64,000 nt of DNA from UBA3263 sp964586765 (lineage in GTDB: Bacteria; Bacteroidota; Bacteroidia; Bacteroidales; Muribaculaceae): the NCBI GenBank assembly GCA_964586765.1, contig CAZPHN010000002.1, positions 1 to 64,000 of the forward strand. Reading direction: 5' to 3'. Each line of letters begins with the position of its first letter. The first letter of the stretch is position 1. The position numbers were made by a program, and so were the translations under genes. Positions 17,053-25,026 of this stretch are shown piece after piece. Under the pieces are notes generated by a model. The model was not told the origin of the DNA. It ran no database searches and worked only from the letters and a program-made list of their open reading frames with translations.

Positions 17053-17056
17053 ACCG

Positions 17057-17064
17057 CAAATTTA
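17057..17064 (-). promoter_or_regulatory. -7 box for lgt
   Basis: TAAATTTG on the minus strand. The expected transcription start is at or next to the lgt start codon, suggesting a leaderless or near-leaderless mRNA. Confidence 0.45.
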
Positions 17065-17106
17065 GATAAAATCTATGATATTATCTCTCCGGTCCGGAGT
17101 AAATTT

Positions 17107-17400
17107 TTAAATTGTAGCCTCGACTGACCATACAAACGCGCGCAATCCGAGGCGTGGTTTGGCTTGGTCGACGGCGCGCAGACGCTCAAGGAGCATATCG
17201 ACGCGCGCGTCATCGACCATGGTCAGCATTGCCTCCGCCAGCGAGGGCCACGCATGGGTGCCCAAGTGAGGTTCGCCGCCATGCGAGCCTCGACCCTGAA
17301 CGGTGCCGAATGCGGTGTAACCGCGACACTGACATGAATTCAACACTTCCAGTACCTGCTCATGGTGGGCCTGATCATAGGCTATGAATATCGCTTTCAT
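17107..17400 (-). CDS. Small PII-like protein coupled to RND pump
   Basis: 97 residues. Start MKAIFIAYDQAHHEQVLEVL and the later LLERLRAVDQAKPRLGLRAF show the alternating beta-alpha-beta pattern of ferredoxin-like small proteins such as PII/CutA relatives. The middle stretch TVQGRGSHGGEPHLGTHAWP resembles the T-loop region of PII-type proteins. Its ATG overlaps the stop of the RND pump gene in an ATGA (17397-17400), so it is the last gene of that operon and is likely made with the pump. Small PII-like proteins beside transporters commonly act as ligand sensors or regulators; that role is inferred here, and no ligand can be named. Confidence 0.55.
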   Translation of the reverse strand: MKAIFIAYDQAHHEQVLEVLNSCQCRGYTAFGTVQGRGSHGGEPHLGTHAWPSLAEAMLTMVDDARVDMLLERLRAVDQAKPRLGLRAFVWSVEATI

Positions 17401-20400
17401 TTTATCAGTTTCTGTTTTAAAAGTTTGCGCTGACGCTTAACGCCATTGCCGGCAAACACGCAGTACAGAGCCGGAACGAACAGAAGCGTAAGAATTGTTG
17501 AGAATGTCAGACCGCCGATAACGGCAACACCCATCGGTCGCCACAGTTCGGCTCCTTCGCCTGTACCCACAGCCATGGGCACCATGCCGAGGATAGTGGT
17601 CAGAGTGGTCATCACGACGGGACGCAGACGCGACCGGCCGCCGTCGATAACCGCGCGGCGTATTGACATTCCGCGCTCGCGGTTAAGCGAGATATAGTCG
17701 ATAAGGACAATACCGTTCTTAACTACGATACCGATAAGCATAATCGCGCCAATCATCGACATTACGTTCAGCGTATGGCCTGTCAGCCACAGTATCAGGA
17801 ACACGCCCGAGAATGCAAACAGCAGCGAGGTCATGATGATGCCGGGGTAGGTGAATGACTCGAACTGAGCAGCCATTACGATGTAGACAAGAATGATAAT
17901 CAGCACTCCGAGCAGCAGCAGGTCGCTGAATGAGTCCTGCTGGTCCTCATATGAACCGGCAAGCTCGATGGTTACGCCCGCCGGCAGCTGCAGGTTGTCT
18001 ATTTCAGCCTCGGCTGCGGTTACAATCTGGCTCATAGGCACTCCGTCGACAATCGCCGATACCGTAATGATACGCTCGCGGTCCTTACGCTCGATGGTGG
18101 GAGGCGTGAAGCGTTCCACTACAGTGCCGAGTTCCTTGATTCTGATACCCTGACCGGTGGGAGTGTAAACGAGGATGTTCTCGATATCTTCAATACGGGT
18201 GCGGTGTTCGGGCGCATACATTACCTTGATGTCATATTCCTCACCGTCCTCACGGAATTGCGAAGCGGTGGCACCGTTGATGCGGTTGCGCAGATAGTAT
18301 GCTGCCGTCTGAAGGTTTATGCCGTACATGGAGAGCTTCTCGCGGTCAAAATCAACCTGATATTCCGGCTGATAGTCCGAGCGGGATATGATGACGTCGG
18401 CAGTGCCCTCGATGCCGTTGAGAATCTGCTGCAGGTCGCGCGCCACACTGTCGGTAGTCTCGAAGTCATAGCCGTAGATTTCAAAGTCTACCTTGCTCTG
18501 ACCGCCGAGACCGCCTCCTCCGCCGCCAACCTTTACCTGAACCTTCTTGAAGTCAGGGAAGTTCCGGTTGATGTCCTCGCGCATTTCCTTGGCGAGTTCA
18601 ACAATACCTTTTTTGCGGTCTTTGGGGTCGACAAGGCGTACGTTCATCGAGATAATGTGTGCGCCGTTGTCTGAAAGCGATGCGAAGGTATTGTCTGAGC
18701 TTGCCGGTCCGACGGTATAGTTCGAAACGAGGATTTCAGGATACTTTGCGCGCCACATGCTATCGAGACGTGCCGTTACGTCGCGGGCATACTCTACGCG
18801 CGAGCCGATAGGCAGTTCAAGGCTTACGCCGAGACGGGAATTGTCCTGCGTCGGGATAAACTCGGTGCCTACTCCGCGCATCAGGAATATCGAGCCTACG
18901 AATATAGCCAGACAGATAATGATGGTTCTGCCGCGGTGGTTCACTACCTTTACTAACAGTCCGGCATATGCGCCGTCGAATTTGTCAAGGGCGTGGGCAA
19001 TGGGGGTATACCATGTCTTTTTGAGTCGACCTTCGGCTCCGGGGTTGCGCAGACGCAGCCACTGGCTGCAGAGCATCGGCGTAAGGGTGAGGGCGCAGGT
19101 GGTAGAGATTATCATCATGATGGTTACCATCCAGCCAAGCTGGCGGAACATGACGCCGGTCATACCCGTAACCAAGGTCAGCGGGAAGAACACCGCAATC
19201 AGAGTGAGGGTCGACGCGATAACCGAAACCGCTACCTCGTTGGTGCCGTGGACCGCTGCCTGACGCGGGTCTGATCCGCGTTCAATGTGGGTAGTTACGT
19301 TTTCAAGCACCACGATGGCATCATCAACCACCATACCGATTGATATGGACAGAGCCGAGAGTGATATGATATTCAGCGTGTTGCCGGTAGCGTAGAGGTA
19401 GATGAACGATGCGATGAGCGAGACCGGAATGGTGATGACGATAATCATTGTGGCGCGCCAGCGTCCAAGGAAGAGGAACACCACCAGCATTACGAAAATC
19501 AATGCGTAGACAACCGTTTCGACCAATGAGGCTATGGTGTTGCGGATATTGTCTGACGAGTCCATGATAACGCCTATCTTGATGTCGCTCGGAAGGTTTT
19601 TCTGCAGCTGCGGCAGCATTTTCATCACCTTGTTTGAAATCTCGACGGAGTTTGCGCCTGATTGCTTCTGGATTACAATCATCGCGCCTTCCTGTCCGTT
19701 GTTGAAGGTCTGCTGCGTGCGTTCCTCCAGCGAGTCCTCAACCCGGGCAACGTCCTTGAGGTAAACTATTTTGCCGCCTGCGCTTCCGACGGGGATATCG
19801 CGTAGCTGCGACGTCGAGTCAAACTCACCCTGAACGCGCAGGGCGTAGGTATTCGAGCCTATGTCGAACGAACCGCCGGGCACATTCTTGTTTTCCGCGC
19901 CGATAACGCTTGAAATCTGCTCTACGGAGAGGTTATATGCCTCCAGACGGTTAGGGTCAATGTAGACATGGATTTCACGCTTGGGCGCACCGGAAATGGA
20001 TACCGTTCCGACTCCGTCGACACGCGCCAGCGGGTTGGCAACGTTATCGTCGAGAATCTTGTAGAGTCCGGGCATACTTTCCGTTGCCTCGACCGAGAGC
20101 AGACAGATAGGAATCATGTCGGTCGAGAACTTGAAGATAATCGGATTATTAACATCGTCAGGTAGCAGCGACGATACCATGTCCAGTTTGTCGCGGACGT
20201 CGTTGGTCAGCACATCTATGTCATAGCCGTACTCGAATTCGAGGGTGATGACTGAGGTGTTCTCACGCGAGGTTGAGGTTATGTGCTTAAGATGCTCAAC
20301 GGAGTTGAGGGTATTTTCGAGCGGTTTGGTTACGTTTTGCTCTATATCCTTGGCACTGGCTCCCGGATACATGGTGATTACCATGATGGTGTTGGTATCG

Positions 20401-20519
20401 ATGTCCGGGAAAAGGTCAATCGGCAGTTTTGTCAGTGAAAACAAGCCGAGAATAATGACCGTAACGAAGCAGAGCAGCGTCGTTATGGGTCGTTTTACTG
20501 CTGAACCGTAGACACTCAT
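17397..20519 (-). CDS. RND multidrug efflux pump, inner-membrane permease (AcrB/HAE1 type)
   Basis: 1040 residues, full length for the family. The N-terminus MSVYGSAVKRPITTLLCFV begins the first membrane helix. Twelve helices and two large periplasmic loops follow the AcrB plan. Helix 4 carries ISLSALSISIGMVVDDAIVV with the paired aspartates of the proton relay. The second half repeats the plan with MVPMAVGTGEGAELWRPM near the end. Such pumps use the proton gradient to expel hydrophobic compounds or antibiotics through the adaptor and TolC channel. The whole tripartite set lies in one operon: TolC-type channel (21581-22921), adaptor (20516-21574), this pump, then the PII-like gene, with ATGA overlaps at both ends. 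Substrates are unknown. Confidence 0.95.
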   Translation of the reverse strand: MSVYGSAVKRPITTLLCFVTVIILGLFSLTKLPIDLFPDIDTNTIMVITMYPGASAKDIEQNVTKPLENTLNSVEHLKHITSTSRENTSVITLEFEYGYDIDVLTNDVRDKLDMVSSLLPDDVNNPIIFKFSTDMIPICLLSVEATESMPGLYKILDDNVANPLARVDGVGTVSISGAPKREIHVYIDPNRLEAYNLSVEQISSVIGAENKNVPGGSFDIGSNTYALRVQGEFDSTSQLRDIPVGSAGGKIVYLKDVARVEDSLEERTQQTFNNGQEGAMIVIQKQSGANSVEISNKVMKMLPQLQKNLPSDIKIGVIMDSSDNIRNTIASLVETVVYALIFVMLVVFLFLGRWRATMIIVITIPVSLIASFIYLYATGNTLNIISLSALSISIGMVVDDAIVVLENVTTHIERGSDPRQAAVHGTNEVAVSVIASTLTLIAVFFPLTLVTGMTGVMFRQLGWMVTIMMIISTTCALTLTPMLCSQWLRLRNPGAEGRLKKTWYTPIAHALDKFDGAYAGLLVKVVNHRGRTIIICLAIFVGSIFLMRGVGTEFIPTQDNSRLGVSLELPIGSRVEYARDVTARLDSMWRAKYPEILVSNYTVGPASSDNTFASLSDNGAHIISMNVRLVDPKDRKKGIVELAKEMREDINRNFPDFKKVQVKVGGGGGGLGGQSKVDFEIYGYDFETTDSVARDLQQILNGIEGTADVIISRSDYQPEYQVDFDREKLSMYGINLQTAAYYLRNRINGATASQFREDGEEYDIKVMYAPEHRTRIEDIENILVYTPTGQGIRIKELGTVVERFTPPTIERKDRERIITVSAIVDGVPMSQIVTAAEAEIDNLQLPAGVTIELAGSYEDQQDSFSDLLLLGVLIIILVYIVMAAQFESFTYPGIIMTSLLFAFSGVFLILWLTGHTLNVMSMIGAIMLIGIVVKNGIVLIDYISLNRERGMSIRRAVIDGGRSRLRPVVMTTLTTILGMVPMAVGTGEGAELWRPMGVAVIGGLTFSTILTLLFVPALYCVFAGNGVKRQRKLLKQKLIK

Positions 20520-21574
20520 TGCGTAATTTCTACTTTAGCACCGTTAGTAAGTTTAGCCTGACCGCTGATAACTACCTGCGAGCCGGATTCAACTCCGCTC
20601 AGCAGCTCATATTCGGCTCCGAGACGGCGTCCGAGTTCTACCTTGTTGTAGCTTACGGTTCCGTCCGGATTGAGAACGTAGACATACTGGTTTCCGGAAC
20701 CCTGCTGCTTGACAACCGCCTTATCGGGGACGACAACATGGTCTGCCGAGCCAAGGTTGAGCGTTACGCGTCCAAACATTCCGGGGAGTACCTTGGAGTC
20801 ATTGTTGGCAAGCGTGATTTCAACGCCGAAGGTTCTTGAGGCGGCGTCGACAGTGGGCATCACGGTCGATACCGTTCCGGTAAATTCTTCATCGCCGTAG
20901 GTGTCGAATTTTATCGAGGCGGTCATTCCCTTATGGATTTTCGGGAAGTCGGTCTCCGTTACGTTGATAACGAGTTTCACGGGCTTGATGCGCGCCACTG
21001 TGACAACCGGCAGGTTTGCCGCCATGTCGCCCGGGTCATAGTTGCGGGCGGTGACAACTCCGGCAATCGGGGAGGTCAGGATTGTGTTCTCGCGGGCGTT
21101 ACGCAGCGTGCGTTCTGCCTGAGCCAGTGCGTTTTTCGCATTGGTCAGCTGAATTTCCATGGCGTCGACCTGCTGTTTGGTGCCGCCGCCTATGTTGAAG
21201 AGTTCTACGGCGCGGTCATAGTTCAGTTCGACATTCTTAAGGTTGGCGCGGGCGTTGTCAACCTGAGTTTCGTAAGCAAAAGTATTGACATCGTCGAGAA
21301 TGGCTACAGTCTGTCCGGCAGAGACCTGCTGACCTTCGTCAACGAGTATCTCCTTGATGCGGGCGGGCATTGCCGACGATACATTGTTCAGGAGCTGGGG
21401 CTGAACCGTTGCCGTATAGGTTCCCATCTGGTCTACGGTACGGGATTCTACGGTTTCGACCTTGACTCTCGGAAGAGCTTCTTCTTCGGTTTGTTTCGAG
21501 GAGTCCTCTTTGCTGGAAGAACAGGACGTGATAACTGCGAAGGCTATGACGCCCGGGAGAAAAAATTTCTTCAT
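20516..21574 (-). CDS. RND efflux periplasmic adaptor lipoprotein
   Basis: 352 residues. The N-terminal signal ends in a lipobox (VITSC, cysteine 18) followed by SSSKEDSSKQ, so the protein is an inner-membrane-anchored lipoprotein. The middle has the membrane fusion protein plan: biotinyl-lipoyl-like halves (IKEILVDEGQQVSAGQTVA and TILTSPIAGVVTARNYDPGD), a coiled-coil hairpin between them (ANLKNVELNYDRAVELFN), and C-terminal beta-barrel parts (DHVVVPDKAVVKQQGSGNQY). It bridges the RND pump and the TolC-like channel. It lies 6 bases after the channel gene and overlaps the pump gene in an ATGA, so all are one operon. Confidence 0.94.
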   Translation of the reverse strand: MKKFFLPGVIAFAVITSCSSSKEDSSKQTEEEALPRVKVETVESRTVDQMGTYTATVQPQLLNNVSSAMPARIKEILVDEGQQVSAGQTVAILDDVNTFAYETQVDNARANLKNVELNYDRAVELFNIGGGTKQQVDAMEIQLTNAKNALAQAERTLRNARENTILTSPIAGVVTARNYDPGDMAANLPVVTVARIKPVKLVINVTETDFPKIHKGMTASIKFDTYGDEEFTGTVSTVMPTVDAASRTFGVEITLANNDSKVLPGMFGRVTLNLGSADHVVVPDKAVVKQQGSGNQYVYVLNPDGTVSYNKVELGRRLGAEYELLSGVESGSQVVISGQAKLTNGAKVEITQ

Positions 21575-21580
21575 TTTTGG

Positions 21581-22921
21581 TTAATAATTTGTTATTCCGA
21601 GAGCTTTTTCGCGGCCCAAAAGTGTATCGAGTTCGCTGGTGCTCACTAAATAGTTATAGATTGCTTGGTAGTATGAAAGCTGGGCTGAGGTCAGTGCCAT
21701 TTCGCTGTCGCGGACGTTAAGATAGGTCGCGGCACCGATTTCGAAGCTTTTCTGCATGATTTCGCGGGCTTTTGCGGCGGTTTTCATGCCCTGTTCGCTT
21801 GATTTTATCTGATTTACCTGTCGGTTTATGTTGTCAAGCGCGAGGTCAACCTGCATATTGAGTGAGTTGACCAGAGTTTCGCGCTGAAAGTCAATCTGGC
21901 GTACCTGAATCTGCGCCTGACGGAGTTTCTGGAGTTTTGCGCCGCCGTGGAAAATAGGTACCTGCAGGGCCACGCCAACGTTCGAGTAGGGATTGAAATG
22001 CTGGTTTGCAAACGGATTACCGTTACTCATGGCATTCCAGTTGAGGTTAAATGTGGCTGACAGGGTAGGGACCCACGACATTTTCTGCAGTTTGACGTTC
22101 TGGACCGCCAGTTTGCGGTTTATGTCGAGTGAGCGCAGCGAGGTGTTGTCATCAAGCGAGCGTTCATCGCCAAGGTGGTAGCCGTACATTTCCTGCTGCA
22201 TATCGCTCAGTCCGATTGTGGGCATCAGGGTGGCTGTCGGTTCGATTCCCATGAGTACCGCGAGCTGGAGCTGACACTGACGTACGGCTATGTCGGCTTG
22301 GAGCAGTTCGGGTTCGACGTTGGTAACCTGAACCTGCGAGCGGAGCATATCATATTCCGATGCGGTTCCTGCCTTGAACTGACGCTCGTAAATTTCGGCG
22401 TTAAGTTTTGCAAGGTCGTAATTCTGGCGGATTACCTTGCGCGAGTCGATGGCGAGCAGCAGCGCGTAGTAGGCTTTGTTTACGTTGTTTACAAGGTCGA
22501 GACGCGATGCGCGCGCGCTTTCAAGCGACTGGAGTATCTGGGTGTCGGAGAGTCCGATTGATTTCCAGAGCGATGCGTTAATCAGGGGCATCGATGCGGA
22601 GAAACCTACGTTCCAGTTGTTGTCAGTACCCATCTTGATGGTCTGGCTCATACCGCCCATGCTCATGTTAAGGCTCTGGAGCTCGATGGCTCGCTGGTAT
22701 GCCCCGGTAAAGTCAATGGAAGGGAACAGATTGGCAAGTACTTCCTTTTTCGAGTAGTCGGTTTTTTTAATCTCAAGGTCGGAAATCTTCACTGTCTGGC
22801 TCTTATCGAGAGCTATGGCGACGCAGTCTTGGCGCGAAAGGCGCAATGTGTCGCTTTCAGCGTGGGCTGACAGACCGCCGAACAATACTCCGACAATAAG
22901 AATCTTATGGAATAGTGTCAT
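21581..22921 (-). CDS. TolC-family outer-membrane efflux protein
   Basis: 446 residues from the ATG at 22921 with signal peptide MTLFHKILIVGVLFGGLSAHA. An in-frame ATG at 22975 would place 18 non-signal residues in front and lies upstream of the -7 box at 22946-22953, so 22921 is chosen. Two repeated coiled-coil halves (for example DLVNNVNKAYYALLLAID and EREFKAG-like spans, then ERQFKAGTASEYDMLRSQVQ and KSFEIGAATYLNVRDSEMAL) match the outer membrane efflux protein family. It forms the trimeric exit duct for the RND pump encoded downstream. First gene of the four-gene efflux operon. Confidence 0.93.
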   Translation of the reverse strand: MTLFHKILIVGVLFGGLSAHAESDTLRLSRQDCVAIALDKSQTVKISDLEIKKTDYSKKEVLANLFPSIDFTGAYQRAIELQSLNMSMGGMSQTIKMGTDNNWNVGFSASMPLINASLWKSIGLSDTQILQSLESARASRLDLVNNVNKAYYALLLAIDSRKVIRQNYDLAKLNAEIYERQFKAGTASEYDMLRSQVQVTNVEPELLQADIAVRQCQLQLAVLMGIEPTATLMPTIGLSDMQQEMYGYHLGDERSLDDNTSLRSLDINRKLAVQNVKLQKMSWVPTLSATFNLNWNAMSNGNPFANQHFNPYSNVGVALQVPIFHGGAKLQKLRQAQIQVRQIDFQRETLVNSLNMQVDLALDNINRQVNQIKSSEQGMKTAAKAREIMQKSFEIGAATYLNVRDSEMALTSAQLSYYQAIYNYLVSTSELDTLLGREKALGITNY

Positions 22922-22945
22922 AAATAAATAATTGGAATTTCTCGG

Positions 22946-22953
22946 CAAAAATA
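22946..22953 (-). promoter_or_regulatory. -7 box for the efflux operon
   Basis: TATTTTTG on the minus strand, 25 bases upstream of the TolC-type start codon. No operator palindrome is evident beside it. Confidence 0.5.
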
Positions 22954-23064
22954 CGTAAAATCCGTGAGTAACCAAAATGAGGCGTGGAGAATGTATACCT
23001 TAGTGCCAACAATGATGGAAAAAAGTAGATATGTCAAAATGTATAGTTGTTGGGTAGGGACGAT

Positions 23065-23158
23065 ATACTTGGGAGTGGCATGCGTCCTCGCATGCCTGTA
23101 ACTGACTGGGTAATAGAATTATTACAGGCACGCGAGGACGCGTGCCGCTCCCAAGTAT
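23065..23158. repeat. REPIN-like fold-back element (two inverted REP-like hairpins)
   Basis: Two 37-base arms, 23065-23101 and 23122-23158, are inverted copies with three mismatches and a 20-base centre. Each arm itself contains a perfect 8-bp hairpin preceded by GGGAG: GGCATGCG-TCCT-CGCATGCC on the left and, in inverse, GGCACGCG-AGGA-CGCGTGCC on the right. The left-right differences are paired T-A for C-G swaps that keep both small hairpins intact. This is the plan of REP doublets (BIME/REPIN) mobilised by RAYT transposases. No RAYT gene is in the window. Confidence 0.7.
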
Positions 23159-23173
23159 TGACGCTTACTAATA

Positions 23174-23214
23174 AAGGCGTGCCTACTGCAATTTAGTGCA
23201 GTCTGGCACGCCTT
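23174..23214 (-). terminator. Intrinsic terminator after the GH109 gene
   Basis: AAGGCGTGCC (23174-23183) pairs with GGCACGCCTT (23205-23214), with an inner ACTGCA/TGCAGT stem. On the minus strand it is followed by TTTATTAG, 24 bases after the GH109 stop. Confidence 0.8.
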
Positions 23215-23237
23215 CTGGATAGGATTATTATGCGGGA

Positions 23238-24869
23238 TTATTTTACGAGCTTGTTGTACTTGGTAAGAGCCTTTTTGTACTCTTTTTCAGCTTTAGCCTT
23301 AGCCTTGGCGGTGGTAGCATTGTTTACGTTGTCGTAGAGCTCCCAGAGCTTGAGCTGTTCGGTAGCAGCCTTCTGAGCGGCGGTGTAAGCCTTTGCGGTA
23401 GCCTCAGCGGCAGCTTCTTCTTCGGCAGGAGCGTAAGCGTGCTTGTAACCCTGAACGTCGTTCCAGTGACCGCGGGTAAAGTCAGGGAAGGTTACGGCTG
23501 CTGAGTTATTGTCCATAGAAAGGGCACCCAGTTCGCCGAGGCAGCACCATTCTGCAAGGTCATAAACGTCCATGTCGAGGGGCAGACCGTTCTGCAGGCA
23601 GTAAACCAGACGGGCATCCATCATGAAGTCCATGCCGCCATGACCCATTTCGCGACCCATTTCACCATATTTGGTAAGGATGGGGTGGTAGTACTGCTGA
23701 ACGAGGGCTTCATATTCCTCCTTGGGCAGGAAGCCATGGCTTGACAGGTTGTCGATTTTGGGCTGAACGCCGCTTGCTTCGAGCTGGCTCTTGTCAAGGG
23801 CAATCTGCTGGGTAGGATATTTGGTTGCGTAACCCTTGGTACCGGTGAGTTTGAACAGACGGTTGTAGGGCTGGGGGTTCATTACATTGTGCTGGATTTC
23901 AACAACCTTGCCGTCCTCGGTGCGCATAAGTGTGGTGGTGTGGTCACCGTTGCGGTATTCTTCGCAGGGCTTGCCGGTTTTCTTCTCGACATATTCCTTA
24001 CCGTGAACAGACTTGGTGTCCATGGCAACGAGGGTCTTGAAGCGGTCGCCGCGGTGGATGTTGAGACACTGTGCAACCGGACCAAGACCGTGGGTAGCAT
24101 AGAGGTCGCCGCGGTTCTCCATGTTGTATTTCATACGCCAGCCGAGCTTATCGGGGTCATTTTCGGGGTTTTTCCAGTAGTAATCCCAGAAGTCGTCGAG
24201 GTTGTGGATGTAAGCACCTTCTGCGCGGAGGACTTCGCCGAACACACCTGCCTGAGCCATAGCCAGAGCGTTGAGTTCGTAGTAGTCATAGCAGCAGTTT
24301 TCAAGAATCATGCAGTGCTTGCGGTTCTTTTCGCTCAGGTCAATGAGCTCCCAGCACTGTTCGAGGTTCATTGCCGAGGGAACTTCGATGGCGGTGTGCT
24401 TGCCGTTTTCGAGGGCAGCCTTAGCCACGGGGAAGTGGTGGTCCCAGTCAGTTGCAACGTAAACGAGGTCTACGTCAGGGCGAGCCACGATTTCTTTATA
24501 GCCATTCTCGCCAAAGTAGATGTCGGCGGGTTTGAGGTTCTGTTCGCGGAGGTATTTCTGGCACTTTGCAGCGCGTACGGAGTCGAAATCACAGAGAGCC
24601 ACGATTTCTACGCCGGGAATGTGGGCAAAACGGTTAACGGCACCGGGACCGCGCATACCGAGACCTACGAAGGCAACGCGCACTTTATCCATCTTGGGTG
24701 CGGTAAGTCCGAGAACGTGTTCCTGACCTTCCGGACGTTCGGGAGTTTCAACTACAAGAGTACCCTTGTCCCAGTGAGTTTTGGTCGAGGGAGAGAGCGA
24801 CTGAGCGGAAGCAGCATTTCCGGCGAGCAGAAGTGCGGCAGCAGCAATAGCGAGTTTTTTGATTAACAT
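23238..24869 (-). CDS. Glycoside hydrolase family 109 (Gfo/Idh/MocA fold), exported
   Basis: 543 residues with a signal peptide (to about residue 22, AGNAASAQ). The Rossmann NAD-binding loop GLGMRGPG starts near residue 69, and AIEVPSAMNLEQCWELIDLS and THGLGPVAQCLNIHRGDRF are characteristic of GH109. Members use tightly bound NAD and a redox-elimination mechanism; the founding enzymes are alpha-N-acetylgalactosaminidases that act on blood group A, but activities vary, so the substrate is inferred. The last 65 residues (from about 478) form an Ala/Lys/Glu-rich helical extension (for example AEEEAAAEATAKAYTAAQKA) not needed for the family fold. Own promoter (-7 box 24908-24915) and terminator (23174-23214), so it is a single-gene unit. 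Confidence 0.9.
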   Translation of the reverse strand: MLIKKLAIAAAALLLAGNAASAQSLSPSTKTHWDKGTLVVETPERPEGQEHVLGLTAPKMDKVRVAFVGLGMRGPGAVNRFAHIPGVEIVALCDFDSVRAAKCQKYLREQNLKPADIYFGENGYKEIVARPDVDLVYVATDWDHHFPVAKAALENGKHTAIEVPSAMNLEQCWELIDLSEKNRKHCMILENCCYDYYELNALAMAQAGVFGEVLRAEGAYIHNLDDFWDYYWKNPENDPDKLGWRMKYNMENRGDLYATHGLGPVAQCLNIHRGDRFKTLVAMDTKSVHGKEYVEKKTGKPCEEYRNGDHTTTLMRTEDGKVVEIQHNVMNPQPYNRLFKLTGTKGYATKYPTQQIALDKSQLEASGVQPKIDNLSSHGFLPKEEYEALVQQYYHPILTKYGEMGREMGHGGMDFMMDARLVYCLQNGLPLDMDVYDLAEWCCLGELGALSMDNNSAAVTFPDFTRGHWNDVQGYKHAYAPAEEEAAAEATAKAYTAAQKAATEQLKLWELYDNVNNATTAKAKAKAEKEYKKALTKYNKLVK

Positions 24870-24907
24870 GAAAGATAAATGATTTTATGGTTTAAGGTAA
24901 ATTTTTG

Positions 24908-24915
24908 CAAAGTTA
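24908..24915 (-). promoter_or_regulatory. -7 box for the GH109 gene
   Basis: TAACTTTG on the minus strand, 38 bases upstream of the ATG at 24869. Confidence 0.5.
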
Positions 24916-24950
24916 AGCATTATTTCGCTAATAGAGCTAATATTAAGTGT

Positions 24951-24991
24951 AAAAAAGTGCAAAATGGAGAATTTTAGCTCCATTTTGCACT
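24951..24991 (-). terminator. Intrinsic terminator after the Omp28-like pair
   Basis: Perfect 14-bp stem: AGTGCAAAATGGAG (24956-24969) with CTCCATTTTGCACT (24978-24991), 8-base loop. On the minus strand it is followed by TTTTT. Confidence 0.88.
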
Positions 24992-24993
24992 CA

Positions 24994-25026
24994 ATTCTGT
25001 ATTCTGTATTCTGTATTTTGTATTTT
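24994..25026. repeat. Heptamer tandem repeat TTCTGTA
   Basis: TTCTGTA occurs three times in perfect register, followed by a TTTTGTA variant. On the minus strand it starts at the stop codon of the Omp28-like gene and runs up to the terminator stem. Confidence 0.8.
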
